This document shows positions 32,197 to 41,784 of a stretch of DNA of 64,000 nt, piece after piece; position 1 is the stretch's first letter, and each line of letters begins with the position of its first letter. This DNA is from an uncultured Eubacteriales bacterium. Its GTDB lineage: Bacteria; Bacillota; Clostridia; Christensenellales; Borkfalkiaceae. The translations under genes were made by a program, and so were the position numbers. The stretch is from positions 310,001 through 374,000 of the forward strand of contig UQHL01000001.1 in NCBI GenBank assembly GCA_900540805.1, read 5' to 3'. The notes below the pieces were generated by a model, which saw only the letters and a list, made by a program, of their open reading frames with translations, did no database searches and was not told the origin of the DNA.

Positions 32197-32228
32197 TCCG
32201 GCCGTAAAAAGCGGTCGGATTTTCTTTT
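32197..32228 (+). terminator. Terminator of the HAD/phosphoesterase operon
   Basis: TCCGGCCG, 7-nt loop, CGGTCGGA with one mismatch, then TTTTCTTTT. Confidence 0.75.
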
Positions 32229-32598
32229 GTCGTTTTTTTGTTTTTTCTTCGCCTTGTCCCCGTCCGCCCTCCTTCCGTTTCAACCTCGTCCCGCCAAAAA
32301 ATTCTCCGCATCGACGTAGCGGGACGTCCGTCCCTTTTTTCTTTTCCGCCTCGTCCTGCCCCCTGTCCCGTCCTCTTTCTATTTCATTTTCGGCTCATTT
32401 CCTTCCGCCTTTTTTCAGAACGCGGTTTTTTGACGAAAAAGGGGAAGCTTTGTCCCCTCGCGCTCTCCCCGCATATGCCCCGACCCGCATGCGGCAAAAT
32501 ACGACCTATTGCGAGTGTCGGATTGTGTCACGTGAGCCGCGGGGCATATGAATCCCCGAAAAATACCGTCCGCGGCAGGGGCAAAAGCCGAAAAAACT
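32229..32598. other. Non-coding gap with a long-range inverted repeat
   Basis: No frame here has a ribosome site or protein-like composition. The left part is pyrimidine-rich. CATATGCCCCG at 32472-32482 pairs perfectly with 32540-32550 across 57 nt, and a palindrome CCGCATGCGG (32485-32494) lies inside, so a folded RNA or small regulatory element is possible. Confidence 0.5.
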
Positions 32599-33228
32599 TT
32601 ATTCCGAAATAAAATTTTTTTCCCGCTTCCGCTTTTCCGTTTCCGCCTTCGAATAGACGCACCCGCAGAAATCCTGTCGGTACAGCCCATAGCTTTGCGA
32701 CAACTCCAGCGAACGGTAATACCCGCCCCTCTTTTTGAAATCGGAGGGCAAAAAATGCACGCCGAAGCGTTCGCCCGCCGCCTGTCCAAGCTCGTTCAGC
32801 CACTCGGCGTTTTTATACGGGCTGAGGGTGAGGGTGGTGCAAAACCATTGAAAGCCGTTTTTCTTCGCCGCTTCCGCCGCGGCGTCCAGCCGCAGCTTGT
32901 AGCAACGGTAACAGCGCCTGCCCCGCTCGGGTTCTTCTTCCAGGCCTCGGGCGATCCCGATAAACGCGGCCGCGTCGTGATCGCAGTCGAGAAGCTTTGC
33001 CCAGCCCGTCTCTTTCAAAAAGCGTATCTGCTCCGCCTTGCGTTTCAGATACTCCGCCTCGTCCCCGATATTCGGATTATAATAAAATACGGTCAGCTCA
33101 AAATGCTCCTTTAGCGTTTCGAGGCAGGCCGACGAACAGGGCGCGCAGCAACTGTGCAAAAGCAGAGGCGTTCCCTTGGGCAGATCTTTCAAAAGCTCCG
33201 TCATTTTTTTGTCGTAATTCTCTTTCAT
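32599..33228 (-). CDS. queH: Epoxyqueuosine reductase QueH
   Basis: The last step of queuosine synthesis in many anaerobes: reduction of epoxyqueuosine in tRNA. The 209-residue protein carries the DUF208/QueH cysteine motifs HSCCAPCSSACL near residue 26, RRCYRCYKLR, and RQDFCGCVYS at the C-terminal end. The start is at 33228 (MKENYDKKM) after GGGG; the longer frame adds AT-rich upstream sequence. queA lies 15 kb away in this window. Confidence 0.92.
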   Translation of the reverse strand: MKENYDKKMTELLKDLPKGTPLLLHSCCAPCSSACLETLKEHFELTVFYYNPNIGDEAEYLKRKAEQIRFLKETGWAKLLDCDHDAAAFIGIARGLEEEPERGRRCYRCYKLRLDAAAEAAKKNGFQWFCTTLTLSPYKNAEWLNELGQAAGERFGVHFLPSDFKKRGGYYRSLELSQSYGLYRQDFCGCVYSKAETEKRKREKNFISE

Positions 33229-33312
33229 GCCCCTATTATAGCCCTCATTTTTCCCGCTTGTCAACAAAAACGCCGAAAAAAAATTTTTCAGGAAAATTTT
33301 TCCCAAAATCTA

Positions 33313-33340
33313 TTGACAAAATAGTAAAAGCGCATATAAT
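33313..33340 (+). promoter_or_regulatory. Promoter of the rubredoxin gene
   Basis: -35 TTGACA (33313-33318), 16-bp spacer, -10 TATAAT (33335-33340). Confidence 0.8.
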
Positions 33341-33423
33341 AAATACATCGGCGCAAAAGGATAGTTTTCTTTTCCCTCGCGCAAAATAAAAGAAATAAAA
33401 TTTCAAATTCGGAGGTAACAATT

Positions 33424-33582
33424 ATGAAATACGTCTGCTCGGTCTGCGGCTGGGAATACGACGAAGAACAGGGCTGTCCCGAAAAGGGCATCGCCCCCGG
33501 CACGAAATGGGAAAATGTCCCCGAAGATTTCGAATGTCCGCTCTGCGGCGTGGCAAAGGACATGTTCAATCCGGCGGAATAA
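33424..33582 (+). CDS. Rubredoxin
   Basis: A 52-residue one-iron electron carrier with both knuckles, CSVCGWEYD near residues 5-13 and CPLCGVAKD near 38-46, plus W29 and P-rich loop as in classical rubredoxins. GGAGG precedes the ATG. It has its own promoter and terminator and probably serves oxygen or peroxide detoxification in an anaerobe. Confidence 0.95.
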   Translation: MKYVCSVCGWEYDEEQGCPEKGIAPGTKWENVPEDFECPLCGVAKDMFNPAE

Positions 33583-33603
33583 TCCGTTCCCTTTTTTCAG
33601 CAC

Positions 33604-33634
33604 GAAAGCGATCCTTTCCGATCGCTTTTTTCTT
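33604..33634 (+). terminator. Terminator after rubredoxin
   Basis: AAGCGATC, 6-nt loop, GATCGCTT, followed by TTTTCTTTT. Confidence 0.85.
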
Positions 33635-33703
33635 TTGTCCGAAAGCCTTATTTCGCAGCCGCCGATATCCGTCGGATTTTTGAAAAAGATTTTTATAAAA
33701 GTA

Positions 33704-33732
33704 TTGACAAACCCCCTTTTTCGTCGTATAAT
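33704..33732 (+). promoter_or_regulatory. Promoter of the zinc-ribbon membrane protein
   Basis: Consensus -35 TTGACA (33704-33709), 17-bp spacer, -10 TATAAT (33727-33732). Confidence 0.85.
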
Positions 33733-33781
33733 AAAAACGGTTTTTAATACCTGAAAAAGGAAAAGCTATGGAGAGAAAATC

Positions 33782-35575
33782 ATGAAAAAATGTCACTATT
33801 GCGATTTTGAAAACAAGGATACCGCGCATTTTTGCGTCAAGTGCGGCAAAGATCTCGAAAAACACTGTCCGAAATGTAACGGCGCTCTCTCGATGGAGGA
33901 GGAAGAGATCTATTGTCCTTCCTGCGGCGCACGGGTTGACGGCAAGCTCGAGTGTCCCAAATGCGGCGCGGTAAACGAGGGCGGAAACAAATTCTGCGAA
34001 GGCTGCGGCGCGCCCTTAACCTGCGCAAACCCTTCAACTCTGCGCGCAAATCCTTATGCAAATCCCTCTGCGGCGGGCGTTTCCGCACCGCAGAGCGCGC
34101 CCGTCAAGGCCCCGAAGGAGAAAAAAGATACCCGCCGTCTGTTGGTACGGATTTTGGATATCTGCCGCGCGAGCCTGATCCTCGTCTTTTCGCTGGTCAT
34201 GTTCATCATGTCTTTCATGAGCGTTTCCCGCGTGAGCGCGCCCGAGGACATTCTTTCCGACCTGGACATGAACGGAATAGAAATCATCTCCGTCGATGTC
34301 TCTTCCCTCGACTTGATCCAAGGCGCGTTTCTGCGCATCGATCCCGAATCGGAGGAGGCTATCGTCAAAAACTTCGCTTCGTATGTGTTTGAGAATCTTT
34401 CCAAAAAAGACCAGGCTCTGCTCGACGAAATAATAAAAGGCGGAAGCTCTTCCGTATCCGACCTCATGCGCGTCGTGGATATCATCGCGGATAAGATAGA
34501 AGATTATAACGTCCTCAAATTTATGTCGGGAAAGGAAACGGTGGAGCTGACGCCCGCGGTCACCATGCAGCTTTGGGTGATGGCGGCGATGTCCTTTATC
34601 TACATAGGCGTAAGCTTCGCGTTCTTCATCGCGGCGCTCGTCGATTTCATCTATACGCTGACGGGCAGGAAAAAGCCGAAGGCGCCCTTTGCGCTTGCGG
34701 GGCTGTCCCTTGCCTCGGCGCTGGCGCTGGGATTTACGGCCAAAATGATGCTTGAAGGCTCTTTGGGCGCGGGACTCGTCGCGTTCCTCGTATTCGCCAT
34801 TCTCGCTCTCGCCGTGGAAATCGGCTATCGTATCGCCGCGGGCGAATGCCGCCTGACGCTTGCAAAGCTTCCCCGCTACATTTCGGCGGGCGTGGGCGCG
34901 GCGCTGGCAGTCGTCGTCCTCTGCCTCTCCTGTTCTTCCCTGATAAGGGTGGCATGCGAATACACGGCGGTGAATACCTCTTATTCAACCTTCCGCGGCG
35001 GTTACAACGCCTCCCTTTTGGCGGACTCCTGGAATATGATTAAAGCGCTCGAAGCGGATCCCGCCCTTTTGGGCGCCGCGGAAACGTATATCCCCCATGT
35101 CTTTAGTGCGTGGGGTCACGGAACTTACGGCATTTTAATGGAACAGGCGCTTGCGCCCTCCGCCATGGGCGTGTTGGGCAACCTCGAGGGAATGGAAACC
35201 GTTTTGGCTATCCTCGGTCCCGTTCTCGTAGTCGTCTGCGTCGCCGTGATCGTCACCATGGCGCTGTCCATTGCGGATAATATCAAGGCTGTCGGCAGCG
35301 ACCGCGCCCCCGGCCTTACCTGTACGATCGTCGGATTGTGTCTCGTCGGCGCGCTTCTGGCGCTCACCGTCGCTTATACCGTACTGGTCAACGAAACGAT
35401 GTCTTCCGTCAAAGACGTAAGCTATACCGCAGGCGTATCGGGCGCCCTGATCACCGCAATGGTGTTTGCGGTAGTCGGACTTATCCAGAATATCGTCTGC
35501 CGCGTTCTCACGAAAAAGAAAACGGCTCCCCGTCCCGAGGCACCCTACGCCGACGGATACGCGCCCTTATCCTAA
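33782..35575 (+). CDS. Zinc-ribbon multi-pass membrane protein
   Basis: A 597-residue protein. The first 80 residues hold six CxxC knuckles (CHYC, CVKC, CPKC, CPSC, CPKC, CEGC), enough for three zinc ribbons. After a proline/alanine linker come about eight TM helices: one near residue 125-145, an extracytoplasmic loop of about 100 residues, then the rest from about 265 to 580. No catalytic motif is visible. Zinc-ribbon membrane proteins of this layout are common in Clostridia and uncharacterised. Strong promoter and terminator mark it as monocistronic. Confidence 0.8.
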   Translation: MKKCHYCDFENKDTAHFCVKCGKDLEKHCPKCNGALSMEEEEIYCPSCGARVDGKLECPKCGAVNEGGNKFCEGCGAPLTCANPSTLRANPYANPSAAGVSAPQSAPVKAPKEKKDTRRLLVRILDICRASLILVFSLVMFIMSFMSVSRVSAPEDILSDLDMNGIEIISVDVSSLDLIQGAFLRIDPESEEAIVKNFASYVFENLSKKDQALLDEIIKGGSSSVSDLMRVVDIIADKIEDYNVLKFMSGKETVELTPAVTMQLWVMAAMSFIYIGVSFAFFIAALVDFIYTLTGRKKPKAPFALAGLSLASALALGFTAKMMLEGSLGAGLVAFLVFAILALAVEIGYRIAAGECRLTLAKLPRYISAGVGAALAVVVLCLSCSSLIRVACEYTAVNTSYSTFRGGYNASLLADSWNMIKALEADPALLGAAETYIPHVFSAWGHGTYGILMEQALAPSAMGVLGNLEGMETVLAILGPVLVVVCVAVIVTMALSIADNIKAVGSDRAPGLTCTIVGLCLVGALLALTVAYTVLVNETMSSVKDVSYTAGVSGALITAMVFAVVGLIQNIVCRVLTKKKTAPRPEAPYADGYAPLS

Positions 35576-35583
35576 AGAAACAA

Positions 35584-35620
35584 AACCACATGCGCGGCAT
35601 TTTGCCGCGCATGGTTTTAT
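35584..35620 (+). terminator. Terminator after the zinc-ribbon membrane protein gene
   Basis: ACCACATGCGCGGCA pairs with TGCCGCGCATGGT around a short loop, followed by TTTATT. Confidence 0.85.
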
Positions 35621-35639
35621 TAAAAACGGAATATAAATC

Positions 35640-36197
35640 ATGAAAAAAGAAGAAAAAATAAAAACGTTAAACGACTGTATCGGAACAAACCTTCTTTGCC
35701 GATGTTATTTTAAGTACGATATAAATTACTTTTATTTCTATGTGCACAGCGTCAACGACAAATTTCTTTTGGTACAGGAAGAAGACGATTTCATCACCGA
35801 CGGTTATCAGATCAGAAAAGTTTCCGATTTGAAAAAATTGAAGATAAGAGACGATTTGTGTGCCCATATCAACGAAATGATCGGGGTGACAAACGCAGTC
35901 GTTTGCCCCGACGTGGATATTTCTTCCTGGCAGACGATTTTCCATTCGTTGAAAAAACTCGATAAGTTTATCATTGTCGAGGACACCTATAACGAGGAAT
36001 TTATCATAGGCCTTATCGAAAAAATCGGAAAAAACTTTGTCAAAATAAAAATGTTTGACGCCGAAGGAAATTGGTATGAAAAGCCCGTAAAAAAATTATA
36101 TTCGGAAATTACAAGTATTATATGGGACAACAGGTATTCGACCACGTGGAAAAAATATTTCGATTTAATCGAAACGCCCGAAAATCCCGAGGCATAA
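35640..36197 (+). CDS. Hypothetical protein
   Basis: A 185-residue protein of unknown family, AT-richer than its neighbours. It reads as a mixed alpha/beta protein with aromatic-rich strands near the N-terminus (YDINYFYFYVHSVNDKFLLV) and two similar-looking segments (residues about 40-75 and 118-155: VEDTYNEEFIIGLIEKIG, FVKIKMFDAEGNWYEKPV). It starts directly after a terminator with no obvious promoter. Confidence 0.6.
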   Translation: MKKEEKIKTLNDCIGTNLLCRCYFKYDINYFYFYVHSVNDKFLLVQEEDDFITDGYQIRKVSDLKKLKIRDDLCAHINEMIGVTNAVVCPDVDISSWQTIFHSLKKLDKFIIVEDTYNEEFIIGLIEKIGKNFVKIKMFDAEGNWYEKPVKKLYSEITSIIWDNRYSTTWKKYFDLIETPENPEA

Positions 36198-36213
36198 AAG
36201 CCCTTCCGTCAAC

Positions 36214-36248
36214 AAAAAAAGCGAACTCGTTTTGAGTTCACTTTTTTT
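36214..36248. terminator. Bidirectional terminator between convergent genes
   Basis: AAAAAAAGCGAACTC pairs with GAGTTCACTTTTTTT around TCGTTT..; A/T tracts on both sides serve both the hypothetical gene and glnN. Confidence 0.85.
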
Positions 36249-36324
36249 GCTTCGTTTCACGGCGTTTCCTTTGCCTTTTCTCCCGTTTGCTGCGCGTTTT
36301 TCCGCTTTTCTCTTTTAACTTTTA

Positions 36325-38406
36325 TCAAACGATACCGAACAGCAATTCGGTATAGGTCGGGAAAGGCCAATATTCCTTGGCGCACAGCGTTTCCATTCCG
36401 TCCGCAAGCCTGCGGATCTCCTCCATGTCGGGCACGACGACGTGCGCCATGCGCTGCGAGGCCTCTTTCACCCCTTCGGGGATATCCTTCATATCCCCTT
36501 CCAGCTTGTTCACGGCTGCCATCATGGCGTCGTTTGCCGCAGACAGGGTTTTGACGAGCGCCGTTTCCGACCTGCAGGGCAAATCCGCGGCCACCGCTTT
36601 TTTCACCGCAAGATTGCCGCACAGCTTGCCGACGTAGGCCGACACGGCGGGATAAATCTGCTTTTTCGCCATATCCAGCATCGTCCGCGCCTCGATCAAA
36701 ATGGTCTTTACGTAATTTTCCAGCTGAATGTTCGCCCGCGCGAGAGCCTCCGACTTGGTATATACGCCCTGCTTTACAAATACGTCTATGTTTTCCTGTC
36801 TGAAAAATTCGGGAACGGCGTCGGCGGTGCTCTTATTGTTGAGCAGTCCCCTGCGCTCCGCTTCGGGTTCCCATTCGGGGCCGTAACCGTTGTAATTGAA
36901 AATGACGCGGTAATGCGCTTTCAGCAGCTTGGCCGTATAAGCCTTGCAGTCCTTTGCGAAATTCTCCGAGCCTTCCAGCTTGTCGGCCGCCTCCGAGAAA
37001 GTCTCCGCGACAATCGTATTCAGTACGATATTGGGGTCGGCGACGGAAGCCGACGAACCCAGCATCCGGAACTCGAATTTATTCCCCGTAAAAGCAAAGG
37101 GCGAAGTGCGGTTCCGGTCGGTGGAATCGATGGGAAAAATAGGCGATTCGGGCACCCCGATCGAGCCTTTGACGACGGCGGAGGGCACGTAATCCTTGCC
37201 GTTGACGATGCTGTCCACCAACGCGCCCAGTTGATCGCCGAGATATACGGAAATGATCGCGGGGGGCGCTTCGTCGGCGCCGAGACGGTGGTCGTTGCCG
37301 GCGGAAGCGACGCACGCGCGCAAAATCCCCTGATATTTATCCACCGCCGCGATAATGCACGCCAGAATCAACATGAAACGGGTATTTCCTTCGGGATGCT
37401 CCCCGGGATCGAGCAAGTTGATCCCCGACTGCGTGGAAAGCGACCAATTGTTGTGCTTTCCCGAGCCGTTTATCCCCTCGAAGGGCTTTTCGTGAAGCAG
37501 ACAGGCCATGCCGTGTTTCCAGGCCACCTTTTTCATAATCTCCATCGTCAGCTGATTTTGATCCACCGAAATATTGGTGGTATTGAATACGGGCGCAAGC
37601 TCGTGCTGGGCGGGCGCCACCTCGTTGTGTTTTGTTTTGGCGAGTATCCCGTACGCCCACAGGGTTTCGTCCAGATCGTGCATATACGCCGCAATACGCG
37701 GCTTAAGCATGCCGAAATAATGATCCTCCAGCTCCTGGCCGCGGGGCGCGGGCGCACCGAACAGCGTCCTGCCCGTCAGCACGAGATCCTCCCGCTCGTC
37801 GAAAATTTTCCTATCTACAAGAAAATACTCCTGCTCGGGGCCCACCGTGGTGGACACCTTTTTGCAATCGATCCCGAACAGCTTCAAAATGCGTTTTGTA
37901 GCGCGGTCGAGCGCAGTCATGGATTTGAGCAGAGGCGCTTTTTTATCCAGCGTTTCGCCCGTATAGGACACGAAAACGGTGGGGATATAGAGGGTGCCCT
38001 CCTTGACGAACGCAGGCGACGTGGGGTCCCAGGCGGTGTAGCCCCTCGCGGCGCAGGTGGCTCTCGAGCCCCCCGTGGGAAAGGAGGAAGCGTCCGGCTC
38101 GCCCACAATCAGCGATTTTCCCGTCAGCTGCATAATCACCACGTCGCCGCCGCTCGGTTCGATAAAGCTGTCGTGCTTTTCCGCTGTCAAATTGGTGAGC
38201 GGCTGAAACCAATGCGTGTAGTGGGTGGCGCCCTTGCTCACGGCCCAGTCCTTCATGGCGTTGGCCACCGTGTCCGCGATGGACATGTCGATAGGCTCGC
38301 CCGCGTCGATCGTCTTTCGCAGCGATTTATACACTTCCTTGGGAAGCGAGCTTCTCATCACTTTATCGTTAAAGACGTTTTCGCCAAAGATATCGGGGAT
38401 ATTCAT
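36325..38406 (-). CDS. glnN: Glutamine synthetase, type III
   Basis: ATP-dependent ammonia assimilation into glutamine. The 693-residue length and sequence (SLPKEVYKSLRKTIDAGEPI, THYTHWFQPLTNLTAEKHDS, VGPEQEYFLVDRKIFDEREDL, NEVAPAQHELAPVFNTTNIS) identify the GSIII class of Bacteroides and Clostridia rather than GlnA. A consensus promoter and AAGGAG lie upstream. No nitrogen-regulator gene is adjacent. Confidence 0.96.
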   Translation of the reverse strand: MNIPDIFGENVFNDKVMRSSLPKEVYKSLRKTIDAGEPIDMSIADTVANAMKDWAVSKGATHYTHWFQPLTNLTAEKHDSFIEPSGGDVVIMQLTGKSLIVGEPDASSFPTGGSRATCAARGYTAWDPTSPAFVKEGTLYIPTVFVSYTGETLDKKAPLLKSMTALDRATKRILKLFGIDCKKVSTTVGPEQEYFLVDRKIFDEREDLVLTGRTLFGAPAPRGQELEDHYFGMLKPRIAAYMHDLDETLWAYGILAKTKHNEVAPAQHELAPVFNTTNISVDQNQLTMEIMKKVAWKHGMACLLHEKPFEGINGSGKHNNWSLSTQSGINLLDPGEHPEGNTRFMLILACIIAAVDKYQGILRACVASAGNDHRLGADEAPPAIISVYLGDQLGALVDSIVNGKDYVPSAVVKGSIGVPESPIFPIDSTDRNRTSPFAFTGNKFEFRMLGSSASVADPNIVLNTIVAETFSEAADKLEGSENFAKDCKAYTAKLLKAHYRVIFNYNGYGPEWEPEAERRGLLNNKSTADAVPEFFRQENIDVFVKQGVYTKSEALARANIQLENYVKTILIEARTMLDMAKKQIYPAVSAYVGKLCGNLAVKKAVAADLPCRSETALVKTLSAANDAMMAAVNKLEGDMKDIPEGVKEASQRMAHVVVPDMEEIRRLADGMETLCAKEYWPFPTYTELLFGIV

Positions 38407-38457
38407 ATGTATAGCTCCTTAAAAGGTTTGTTTGCTCAACGTTTGGATATTATAAAA

Positions 38458-38486
38458 ATTATAGGGGAATACGGCGTGAAAGTCAA
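38458..38486 (-). promoter_or_regulatory. Promoter of glnN
   Basis: Minus strand: -35 TTGACT (38481-38486), 17-bp spacer, -10 TATAAT (38458-38463). The rest of 38487-38702 holds only a small palindrome (GCGTTATTTAACGC near 38627-38640) and no gene. Confidence 0.8.
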
Positions 38487-38702
38487 CCGAATTCCCCCCG
38501 TTTTTCGACAAAAACCGTTTAATAACGTCTATCCGAAAAATAACTTTTTTTAATTTCGTTTTTTTCAAGTTTCACTTTCGAAAATAAACTTTATACCCTC
38601 TGATTTTCCCCCAATGTCCCGATTCAGCGTTATTTAACGCGATAATTCCCGCCTCAACTTCGAAAAACAAAGTTTCCGTTTTTCCGTTTTCGGCGGAAGC
38701 CG

Positions 38703-39785
38703 TCACTTCGCGGCGGCTTTCGCGTCGTTTTCCCGCTGAATTTCCTTTGCCCAGGCGGAAGCGATTTTCACTTCGTCGTCGCCCACGTCAACCGCGTCCT
38801 TCAAATCCACGTCCAGCTTCTCCTGCTTTTTATAATCGGAGCAAAGGTATCGTTTGGTTTTATACCCCACAAGCACTGTCATAAACGCGCTCACGGTCCC
38901 CTGCACGGCGCTGTCCACGATCGTATCGATAAAAGGGATCTTGCGGGCGATTCCCGTGAAAAATTTTCCGAATACGTTGAACCAGTTGACGTTTTGCATG
39001 CCGTAGGCGATCAGGGAATTGCGCAGGACGGCCACATATACGCGAAACAGTTTGGCAAACGAGGGACGGTAACCGTAAATTCCCACAATCTGCTTGACGA
39101 GGGAAAGATTGACCAAAAGCACGGAAATCGCGTCGATTTTATCGTTTTGGGAGATGGAAGTGGTGAGAAAGGCCCTGCCCGCGCTCTTCCAGATCAGCGA
39201 ATTGGCGCAGGAAGCCACGTCGGTGGAATAGATCTGTTTCAGCGTCGTCTTGAGCGAGGACTTGTCCCCCTCGTCCAGCGCCGCTTGCAGCTTGTCCGTA
39301 TTTTCCGCGGACATGTAGCGGAATTTTGCATACCTCGGGGAAGTATTGTAATCGACCAACGCGCGGGCGATGTCCTTCAGCGCGCGGTAATTTCTCCGCC
39401 GCGCCATATCGCATTTTTCCGAAGTGACGTCGGTGATAAAAAACCTCGCGCCCGCCACTTTGACGATGGGGCGTACGACGAACAGCGCAATCAAAACTGC
39501 GGTCAACGCTACCATGGCATACCCGAACCAGCGGTTTATATTAAAGCACAGCGTCAAAATATCCGACAGCGCCCCCACCAGCAGAATGACGATGATTACC
39601 GCGGCCACGATCAGGAGCGCGAAATATTTTTTTTCGTTGCTTTGCTTAAAGGCGTCGGACATCGAATCCGCAAACCCCGTCGCGTCCTCCTGTCCCTGCG
39701 CGCCGCGCGCATAGCGTTTGGCCTTGGGATCGGCGGGAATCAACGCCCTTTCCGCCGCCTCCTCCGCCTGTTTTTTCCTCTTCAT
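38703..39785 (-). CDS. DUF697-like membrane protein
   Basis: A 360-residue protein; the start is set at 39785 (MKRKKQAEEAAERAL). A basic N-terminus is followed by two TM helices (FALLIVAAVIIVILLVGALS and FGYAMVALTAVLIALFVVRP), then a long soluble part with DKIDAISVLLVNLSLVKQIV and GIYGYRPSFAKLFRVYVAVL, characteristic of DUF697 proteins. The family has no settled function. It diverges from the gene at 40037. Confidence 0.75.
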   Translation of the reverse strand: MKRKKQAEEAAERALIPADPKAKRYARGAQGQEDATGFADSMSDAFKQSNEKKYFALLIVAAVIIVILLVGALSDILTLCFNINRWFGYAMVALTAVLIALFVVRPIVKVAGARFFITDVTSEKCDMARRRNYRALKDIARALVDYNTSPRYAKFRYMSAENTDKLQAALDEGDKSSLKTTLKQIYSTDVASCANSLIWKSAGRAFLTTSISQNDKIDAISVLLVNLSLVKQIVGIYGYRPSFAKLFRVYVAVLRNSLIAYGMQNVNWFNVFGKFFTGIARKIPFIDTIVDSAVQGTVSAFMTVLVGYKTKRYLCSDYKKQEKLDVDLKDAVDVGDDEVKIASAWAKEIQRENDAKAAAK

Positions 39786-39939
39786 GCGTTTGTCCTCGTT
39801 CAACCGATTTTTATTTATTGTACCACAGCGCCGCCGAAAAATCAAGCTTCCCGCAGAGCTTCGCTCAAAAAGCCGCCCTTCGGAGAGGAAAAAAGCATGA
39901 TTTCCGACAAAAAAGAAAAAATTTCCTCTCTCATTTGGT

Positions 39940-39967
39940 TTGAATTTCGGCGCGTTTGGTGTATAAT
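39940..39967 (+). promoter_or_regulatory. Promoter of the gene at 40037
   Basis: -35 TTGAAT (39940-39945), 16-bp spacer, -10 TATAAT (39962-39967). Confidence 0.6.
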
Positions 39968-40036
39968 GAAATTGATGAAAGGCGGGTATTTCCTGTTCGG
40001 TTTCAAATTTTCCCCCTTTCGGGAGAGGCTGTTTTT

Positions 40037-41239
40037 ATGTTGGATTACACGAAAATGGCGATAAAGCAGACGGTGTCCGACCTCAAAAAAACGGATTACA
40101 TACGCAACGTCGCCACACAAATCATTTACATAATTTATCTGATCTATACCTTAATCGTGGGTACGGGAATCCTCGCGCTGAATATCGTGCTTTTAGTGAT
40201 TTCCACCTCCTATTTCGTCTTTTTTTTGACGATGACCTCCGCGGGCAAGACCCCCGAGGGCAAAAACGTAAAAAAGACGGGCACCGCGGTATATGTGTGG
40301 ACGAAACGTCTTATCAAGCTGTTTACTTTAGGCGTAGCCGTTTACGGTATCTGCACCGCCGTCGAACGGGTCTCCGCCGTCTCCGTCATTCTCGCGGCCT
40401 TGATGATCGTCGGATGGATTCTCCAGATCATTTTCGAAGTATTGATCAAGATTCTCACCAACCGCGTCAATTTTATCCTCGAGGGTCTGGAAGCCGACCT
40501 CGACAATATGTTAAAGCCCGTGCGTTCGGTGGGAAATTTTTTCAAAAAAGTGACGGGCAAGGAAGTGGCTCCTCCCAAGGAGCTGACCAAAAACCAGCTT
40601 AAGCTGAAAGAAAAGGTGGAGCTCTACCGCGCCGAGCAAAAAAAGAAAAAGGAAGAGGAACGCCTCCGCCGCGAAGCGGAAAAAAGCGCCGCAAGGCAGC
40701 TTGCGAAGGAACAGAAGCGGGACGAAAAGCAGTCCGTCCGTATCGAAAGCCGGCTTCTCCGCGCCGCGGAAAAGCAGCAGAAATCGACGGAACGGGAAAC
40801 AAGGCGCGCCGAAAAGGAGCTTCCTTCCGACGGCCGCGATTATGCGCAGCTCCCCGCAGCCGTGGACGCAGACGCGGAAACCGCTTTGACGTCTGCCGAA
40901 GAAAGCGTAAAAAAGCCCTCCCTTCTTTCCCGTTTCAAAAATAAGCTGACGGGAAAACCCGAAGCGGAGCTGTCGCCCGAACGGGAGGTATTTGAGGAAA
41001 GCGAGACAGACGACGAAACGGAAGAGCCGAAATTTTTCGACGAGGATACTACTTTATATCTCGAAAGCGAGGAAGAAAAACGCCTGCGCGAGGAAGCGGA
41101 AGAGCGTCTCAAAGCGGAACAGCTCCCCGAACCGCCCTCCGAGCCGTCGGAAAACGACGCGGCGGACGAAACGGACGAAAAAAAGCCGAACAAGGTCAAA
41201 GCCTTTTTCGGATCGGTCTTCCGCAGAAAGAAGCATTGA
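40037..41239 (+). CDS. Membrane protein with long charged coiled-coil tail
   Basis: A 400-residue protein (start MLDYTKMAIKQTVSDLKK). The first 150 residues contain about four TM helices in two hairpins. The C-terminal 220 residues are extremely charged and repetitive: a Lys/Glu/Arg coiled coil (QKKKKEEERLRREAEKSAAR) followed by an acidic stretch and the end KAFFGSVFRRKKH. No domain is recognised. It may be a membrane-anchored scaffold. Confidence 0.7.
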   Translation: MLDYTKMAIKQTVSDLKKTDYIRNVATQIIYIIYLIYTLIVGTGILALNIVLLVISTSYFVFFLTMTSAGKTPEGKNVKKTGTAVYVWTKRLIKLFTLGVAVYGICTAVERVSAVSVILAALMIVGWILQIIFEVLIKILTNRVNFILEGLEADLDNMLKPVRSVGNFFKKVTGKEVAPPKELTKNQLKLKEKVELYRAEQKKKKEEERLRREAEKSAARQLAKEQKRDEKQSVRIESRLLRAAEKQQKSTERETRRAEKELPSDGRDYAQLPAAVDADAETALTSAEESVKKPSLLSRFKNKLTGKPEAELSPEREVFEESETDDETEEPKFFDEDTTLYLESEEEKRLREEAEERLKAEQLPEPPSEPSENDAADETDEKKPNKVKAFFGSVFRRKKH

Positions 41240-41322
41240 TTTTTTGAAACCTGATAAACGGGATTTCCCGCCTATCGAAAGACTTTCAATAAAACAGCGA
41301 AGTTTAACGGAGGAAACGGCAT

Positions 41323-41784
41323 ATGAAGAAGTTCCTTGAAGCCCTGACAAGCGACGAAAAAAATTCAGCACTGCCCGAAGAGTTCGATTATTTCGGAAAA
41401 CTAATCGGCAGTTGGAAAATAGACTATGTTGACGCTTGCAATTCCCGCGCGATAAAGGGCGAGTGGCATTTCTCCCGCATTCTTGAAGGAATGGCGATAC
41501 AGGACGTTATCGTCTTGCCCGGATTTGAATACGGAACAACGCTTCGCCTTTATAACCCAGGCACGCACGCTTGGGATATCGCCTATTGCTATACGGGAAA
41601 AATCATACGCCTCGAAGCGAGAAAGCAAGGCGATGAAATAGTTCTTACAAATCTTGAAGATGCACGAAGAAAATGGATTTTTGCCGAAATCAGGGACAAT
41701 CATTTTCATTGGCAGGACGTTACGGAAAAAGAGGACGGCAAGCGGCATGTCCATTTTGATTTATATGCCGAGCGCACTCATTGA
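41323..41784 (+). CDS. DUF1579-like small protein
   Basis: A 153-residue soluble protein with a beta-rich, lipocalin-like pattern (FGKLIGSWKIDYVDA, GEWHFSRILEGMAIQDV, TLRLYNPGTHAWDIAYCYTG), as in DUF1579-type proteins. No active site is evident. GGAGG precedes the ATG. Its composition is AT-richer than the neighbours. The 287 bp after it (41785-42071) hold no gene, only a hairpin at 41973-42008. Confidence 0.6.
   Translation: MKKFLEALTSDEKNSALPEEFDYFGKLIGSWKIDYVDACNSRAIKGEWHFSRILEGMAIQDVIVLPGFEYGTTLRLYNPGTHAWDIAYCYTGKIIRLEARKQGDEIVLTNLEDARRKWIFAEIRDNHFHWQDVTEKEDGKRHVHFDLYAERTH

Noticed and set aside
36442..38553. 703-codon open frame on the plus strand opposite glnN
   Set aside because: Mirror of a GC-rich real gene; Arg/His-rich with no domain and no ribosome site.
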